Source: Sclerodactyla briareus
Taxonomy: Eukaryota > Echinodermata > Holothuroidea > Dendrochirotida > Sclerodactylidae
Assembly (NCBI GenBank): GCA_026419785.1
Contig: JAODTK010000289.1
Coordinates: forward strand, 124,001-188,000
Reading direction: 5' to 3'
DNA length: 64,000 bases
The notes under the pieces are model-generated. The model ran no database searches, was not told where the DNA came from, and saw only the letters and a list, made by a program, of their open reading frames with translations. How positions within the stretch are numbered: the stretch's first letter is position 1; each line of letters begins with the position of its first letter. Shown piece by piece: positions 60,010 to 64,000 of this stretch. The position numbers and the translations under genes are program-made.

Positions 60010-62110
60010 TTACTGACTAGTGTGTGACTGAGATTACATAACATCTCATGCACTAATATTTAGACGCTTCAGTCGGTCACCAAATTGACATCGAGAACTC
60101 AACCTGACCCGAGGTAATGTAATCGTAGTAACGCGTCTCTCGAGAGCGTGGATTCATTCCAATCAAATTCGTCCGTTCCTGGCCCAGTCCCGGATCTACT
60201 AGACCTCGTGTATTTCCCGCGAGGTTAGAATGAACTATTGAGAAGCAAGGGGAAATATTCAGTGGGCGAGTACGTACTCACTAAAGTTGGGTTAAACTCT
60301 TCCTGCTAAAGAGTTCCTGCTAAACCTTGCATCAAACTCGATTGTTTATAGTTGTTATACTTTAACCGACATTTAGAGGTTTATGAATCTCCGCCTTACT
60401 GCTTTTTTTTAAGAGGGTGTTCGAGACATTGCCTTTGTCACATTTTTTTACTTGTTCAAATCATTATTAGTGTAATGTCCGTTGTTAACCTCATTGGCAA
60501 CTGAGTGACGGGTAACCACAACACTCACAAACACCAATACATAGATACATACACAGACCTACCTGGAAACTCGTCTGTACTTGCTTTTGAGTCTAACTGT
60601 GTAATGGTCTAACTGATATACCGGTATCAACCATTACATCAATTAGGCCAAGTGTGATCATCAGTATAGCAATGAGTATACACAATATATTTTCTCCTAA
60701 TACGGCCAACTGAATATACGAATCCCGGGTTTATTTTCAATTTCATCTGGATGCTTACGCGGAAACTGGTGATCATGAAAAAATAGGTAAGGACCTTGCT
60801 CTGGAATATCGTTTCACAATTGATATAAGGTAATATCAGCCTGGCTATTTCAAGAAAAGAAACAGAGGAGATTACATGTATTCGATCTAGGTGGCTTTAC
60901 ATGCGCCCACACTGTGACTACTATATAGAAAAATAAATCGCTTCTTTTGAATTAGGGTGAGAAATGGTTCGCTCTTTTGTACGTACGCGAGCATTCGAAC
61001 AGATAGACAATAAAAACAAAAATAAAATAATAGAAGGAAAAAAACATGAATCACCAAGAATTACTTTAATTGTGTGGTTGGATTATACAGCCAAAAGCAG
61101 CCACTTCAGTAGAATATGAGGTCGGTGAAGTTTCTTTTCGTGACAACAAACCTTCAACAGGTATAGTCAGGTAGTATCGATTTTAACATTTTCGAAAATC
61201 TCTCTGTCGGGAATACCCTGAGTTCGGATTCCGGAGAATATGTATTCATCAACAGTAGGATCTAACAACTTTCAGTAATTATGGCCCACAACAACTCAAT
61301 ATTCAACAAAAAAACAATGATATACACAACAAATGCCCTTATTATTTCTGATTGCCCAAAAACTTATAAACAGAAGCTAACATCTTATTTTTCGCCTGAC
61401 TTTTGAGAGCAATGTGTTTGGTCGTGACTCCTACACAACGCGACACTGTCCTTTTTCGCCAGGTTGTTTTTGATACGATAATGCCTCTTTAAAGCTTGAA
61501 GATTCAATGTAATGATCAACACCTCAATTGATTTTCCAGAACTAGAAACCCGAATGCCCGGAGAGTAAGTCGTGATCCATAGCTTCGTACTGTTGTCGAA
61601 AGCGGCGTCACCGATGACCCGGCTGTTGCTAGTTACATGCACTCAGTATGATTGAATTAATCGGCTTTTCCGTTTCAACAGACATTTGGGTTACGATGGG
61701 AGCTGCAAAGCAATTACTAAAAGAAATGAACACTCGTCAAGCGAAACTAGAACCAGGGTCACATGTGTAATGTAAACCCCAAGACTGATAGCGCGGCTTT
61801 GGTATGACTTCTACAGGATTAAATATCCCGAGGCAGGTCAGGGGATCGAGCCCATCTTAGTTGTCAGCTTTTTTCGTTTTCATTTTATTTCTATATTTTT
61901 TCGGATTAACGCTATCCGGCAGAGGGAGTTTTATGGAATTATAGCAGCACGTAGAGTTAGTTAGTGGAGTTCATTGCGGTCTAACAAAGTGGGTGAGGCA
62001 ATTTAGGTAATTGGATTCTTGTCGGCGGAGCAGGCGAGTGAGAGAGAGGGAACTTTTCTGAAGAACGTAAAGGAGATGTGCTTGTAGACAGTCAGTTTAG
62101 GGTAAATTTA
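60010..62110. repeat. Two-module dispersed repeat, copy 2
   Basis: Collinear with 33340-34935. The left module at 60010-60250 has CTGACCCGAGGTAATGTAAT, GCGTCTCTCGAGAGCG and TTTCCCGCGAGGTT. The right module at 61390-62110 has ATCGGCTTTTCCGTTTC, GCAAAGCAATTACTAAA and GTAGACAGTCAGTTTAG. The spacer between modules is about 1.1 kb, against 0.6 kb in copy 1. On the - strand the right module has an 85-codon frame (61642-61385) starting MHVTSNSRVIGDAAF. The same region in copy 1 is broken by stops, so it may be a remnant of a transposon protein I cannot name. Confidence 0.6.
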
Positions 62111-63853
62111 GTAACATAGAATTTAAAAACGTTCGTCTTTTCTAGACGCGGGCAAAAACGTGCCCTCTCTAGCTTGATGATATAATGCAATCCAGGAAAT
62201 GGAGTATAATATTTTTATTGTATAATTTTAAACGCAATGTAAAACAACAGAATGACGATTAGGTGATTTAGGGTTATTATCTCGCCAATAGCTTGCTTGG
62301 GCAAAAAAACAGTGAAAACACTTATTGTATGGCCATTTGTAGAGGACACTCTATCAGCAGGATACGATGCACTGGAATGGGACCACACAATGAATGGGTA
62401 TAATACAATGTGGTATGTTTGTCGACGAGATGTCAAAGTATAGCCAAGTGTATATCCTTGAGTATTCCACCCCTAGTTATTAGCAGAACAACATACATTT
62501 ATCTTTGATGAGAATTGCTTTTCTTATATGTTAGGACCATTCATCACTGCCACGTTGACTGAAATTAAAGCAGGGGGAGTTAAGAGTTTATTAATACTAT
62601 CTCTCTAAGCGTTCATACTTCTTCTCTAATTGGAAGTTGAAAACTATTGCCATTTATGCAACAGTCAGAATGACGTGACAATGTCCTCGAGAACAACTAT
62701 AAGATTGCGAATGATTGAGAAGGTAGACAGTCACTTGGAATATTGCAACAGTTTTTATCACACCGCCATTAAAGTTAGTAATGAGTGATAATACGTCTCA
62801 AAATAATATTTCTTTCCAACTCTCTATTTCTTTTACTTACTTTTTCTCAATCTGCGCGTGCTATTGTCGACATCCAAATCTATTTTCATGTTCGCTTCCT
62901 TCCATCGCAGTTCAATGCCCGTTTGCTTTTCTGAGTAAATACGTTTAATTTTCAAAATGGAGAAGCCATAACAGACTAGTCATCAATGTAAGACATTGGT
63001 TCGTACAGAGAGGAGGTGCGTGATGAGAAGCTCAACTGCATTCATCGCCTCAATCGAAACTAATCGAACCAATAAACCCGCGGATACGATTTCGTCATTA
63101 CAAATGGCTAAGGCACGGGGATGTCCCATAATCAGTGACTCACAATAATTGCAGAAAATAACATTCTTGAACGAATTGACTGGCCGTGCACGTGCAAGTC
63201 GTGTTTGTGAAATCGAATCCAGGACAACCAACGTCTTATACCCCCGTAGGCGAAAACCTTGGACACTTGAGATTCAGTATGTTTACCATGAAAGTAGGAT
63301 TACCGAGCCTGCAAGCAATATCACTAACATAAACACATGTTGGAGATTGATTCTGTCGATGTTTTCTAATGCAGTTAAACGCCCCGTAAGGATCGTATCA
63401 GTGGCGCATGCTTCCCTGAGGAAGCAACATATAGAACAACAAACGTTTAACTTTTTAAACAAGCTGTCTAATCTAAAAATCACCCCAGCCTTATCGAGTT
63501 AATTTTCAGCTCATTCCAGTGATTCGTCTGATGATGGAGCTTGAATTACGACGAAACAAACGATACGCATCATAACGAAGTGGTCTCTAAGCAGATTACG
63601 AAAACATTATCTGTGTCAGACGGTAAAAGGATTACGGAGCAATATTCCAATGGGGTTTACCAATACTGACATAGGTCCAACCAATACTGTTAAGATCATA
63701 TGTATTGATTTTTAGTGATGAACCTTCTCTTTCAGGGAATTTATTCACGGGGACTGCGTCATGTAAATTTCATGCGATCAGGCGGCGATACATCCCACTC
63801 TACAGACTAAGATGGAATATTGGAGAAGATGTTATGGCAAAGAGAAGGTATAG
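62111..63853. other. Non-coding stretch with a hairpin near 63409
   Basis: GCTTCCCTGAGGAAGC (63410-63425) is a perfect short hairpin of the kind seen near 3' ends of some retroelements, and AACAAACGTTTAAC follows. The + strand frame 63149-63502 (117 codons) spans it but has no recognisable domain. Confidence 0.35.
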
Positions 63854-63914
63854 ATTATATATATAATATAATATATATATATCTATATATAGATATATAT
63901 ATATATATATATAT
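63854..63914. repeat. (TA)n microsatellite
   Basis: TA-rich run with ATCTATATATAGAT interruptions. Confidence 0.93.
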
Positions 63915-64000
63915 CATAGATCTATAGTAATACTACTCTTACATATATATCTCTATCAACTCACCACATTTTTTCACCGATGAAAACACTTTAAATCCTG

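Overview
This window is invertebrate animal DNA. It is AT-rich, has very long stretches without coding potential, carries one gene split by a large intron, and is full of decayed transposable elements and tandem repeats. There is no bacterial gene packing. The gene is a Scratch-type zinc-finger factor (Snail superfamily). The LINE families (CR1-like, L2-like), the hAT-type elements with G/C-homopolymer ends and the GACCTTTGACCT-rich repeats suggest a marine deuterostome invertebrate, possibly an echinoderm. That placement is inference from repeat style.

The one convincing gene is on the + strand. Exon 1 (19569-19696) starts with the SNAG repressor motif MPRSFLVKK. A 5.4-kb intron (19697-25075) holds a hAT-like element, and exon 2 (25076-25807) encodes five Scratch zinc fingers. 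Both exons contain small indels that break the frame while the protein sequence on either side stays well conserved. That pattern fits uncorrected long-read errors or a very recent loss better than an old pseudogene. About 30 kb downstream (48960-50060) lies a diverged copy of the upstream region plus the SNAG start of exon 1, but no second zinc-finger exon is visible.

Layout: 1-5.9 kb, no recognisable feature apart from a small degenerate repeat; 5.9-16.4 kb, two copies of a tRNA-like SINE, a 234-bp inverted-repeat element and a diverged tandem array; 16.7-18.3 kb, a hAT-type element followed by a reversed CR1 tail; 18.7-25.8 kb, the Scratch locus; 26.06-27.1 kb, a 5'-truncated L2-like LINE; 28.8-34.9 kb, GACCT-rich repeats, a tRNA-like SINE and the first copy of a two-module repeat; 35.2-38.5 kb, two tandem arrays; 38.9-44.4 kb, two copies of a hairpin repeat, the second beside a 54-base C run; 47.2-47.6 kb, a SINE whose tail resembles the L2 tail; 51.7-54.05 kb, a nearly complete but dead CR1-like LINE; 54.69-55.85 kb, a hAT-type element with a perfect 8-bp target duplication; 55.97-57.79 kb, a 42-bp minisatellite split by a LINE fragment; 60.0-62.1 kb, the second copy of the two-module repeat; and a TA microsatellite at the right end.

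Apart from Scratch, the ORFs in the window are short, often open on both strands, and are mostly repeat-derived or chance. The most interesting signals are the broken but conserved Scratch locus with its ghost duplicate, the minisatellite with higher-order structure, the hairpin repeat whose pairing is kept although the stem bases differ, and the tail shared between a SINE and an L2-like LINE.
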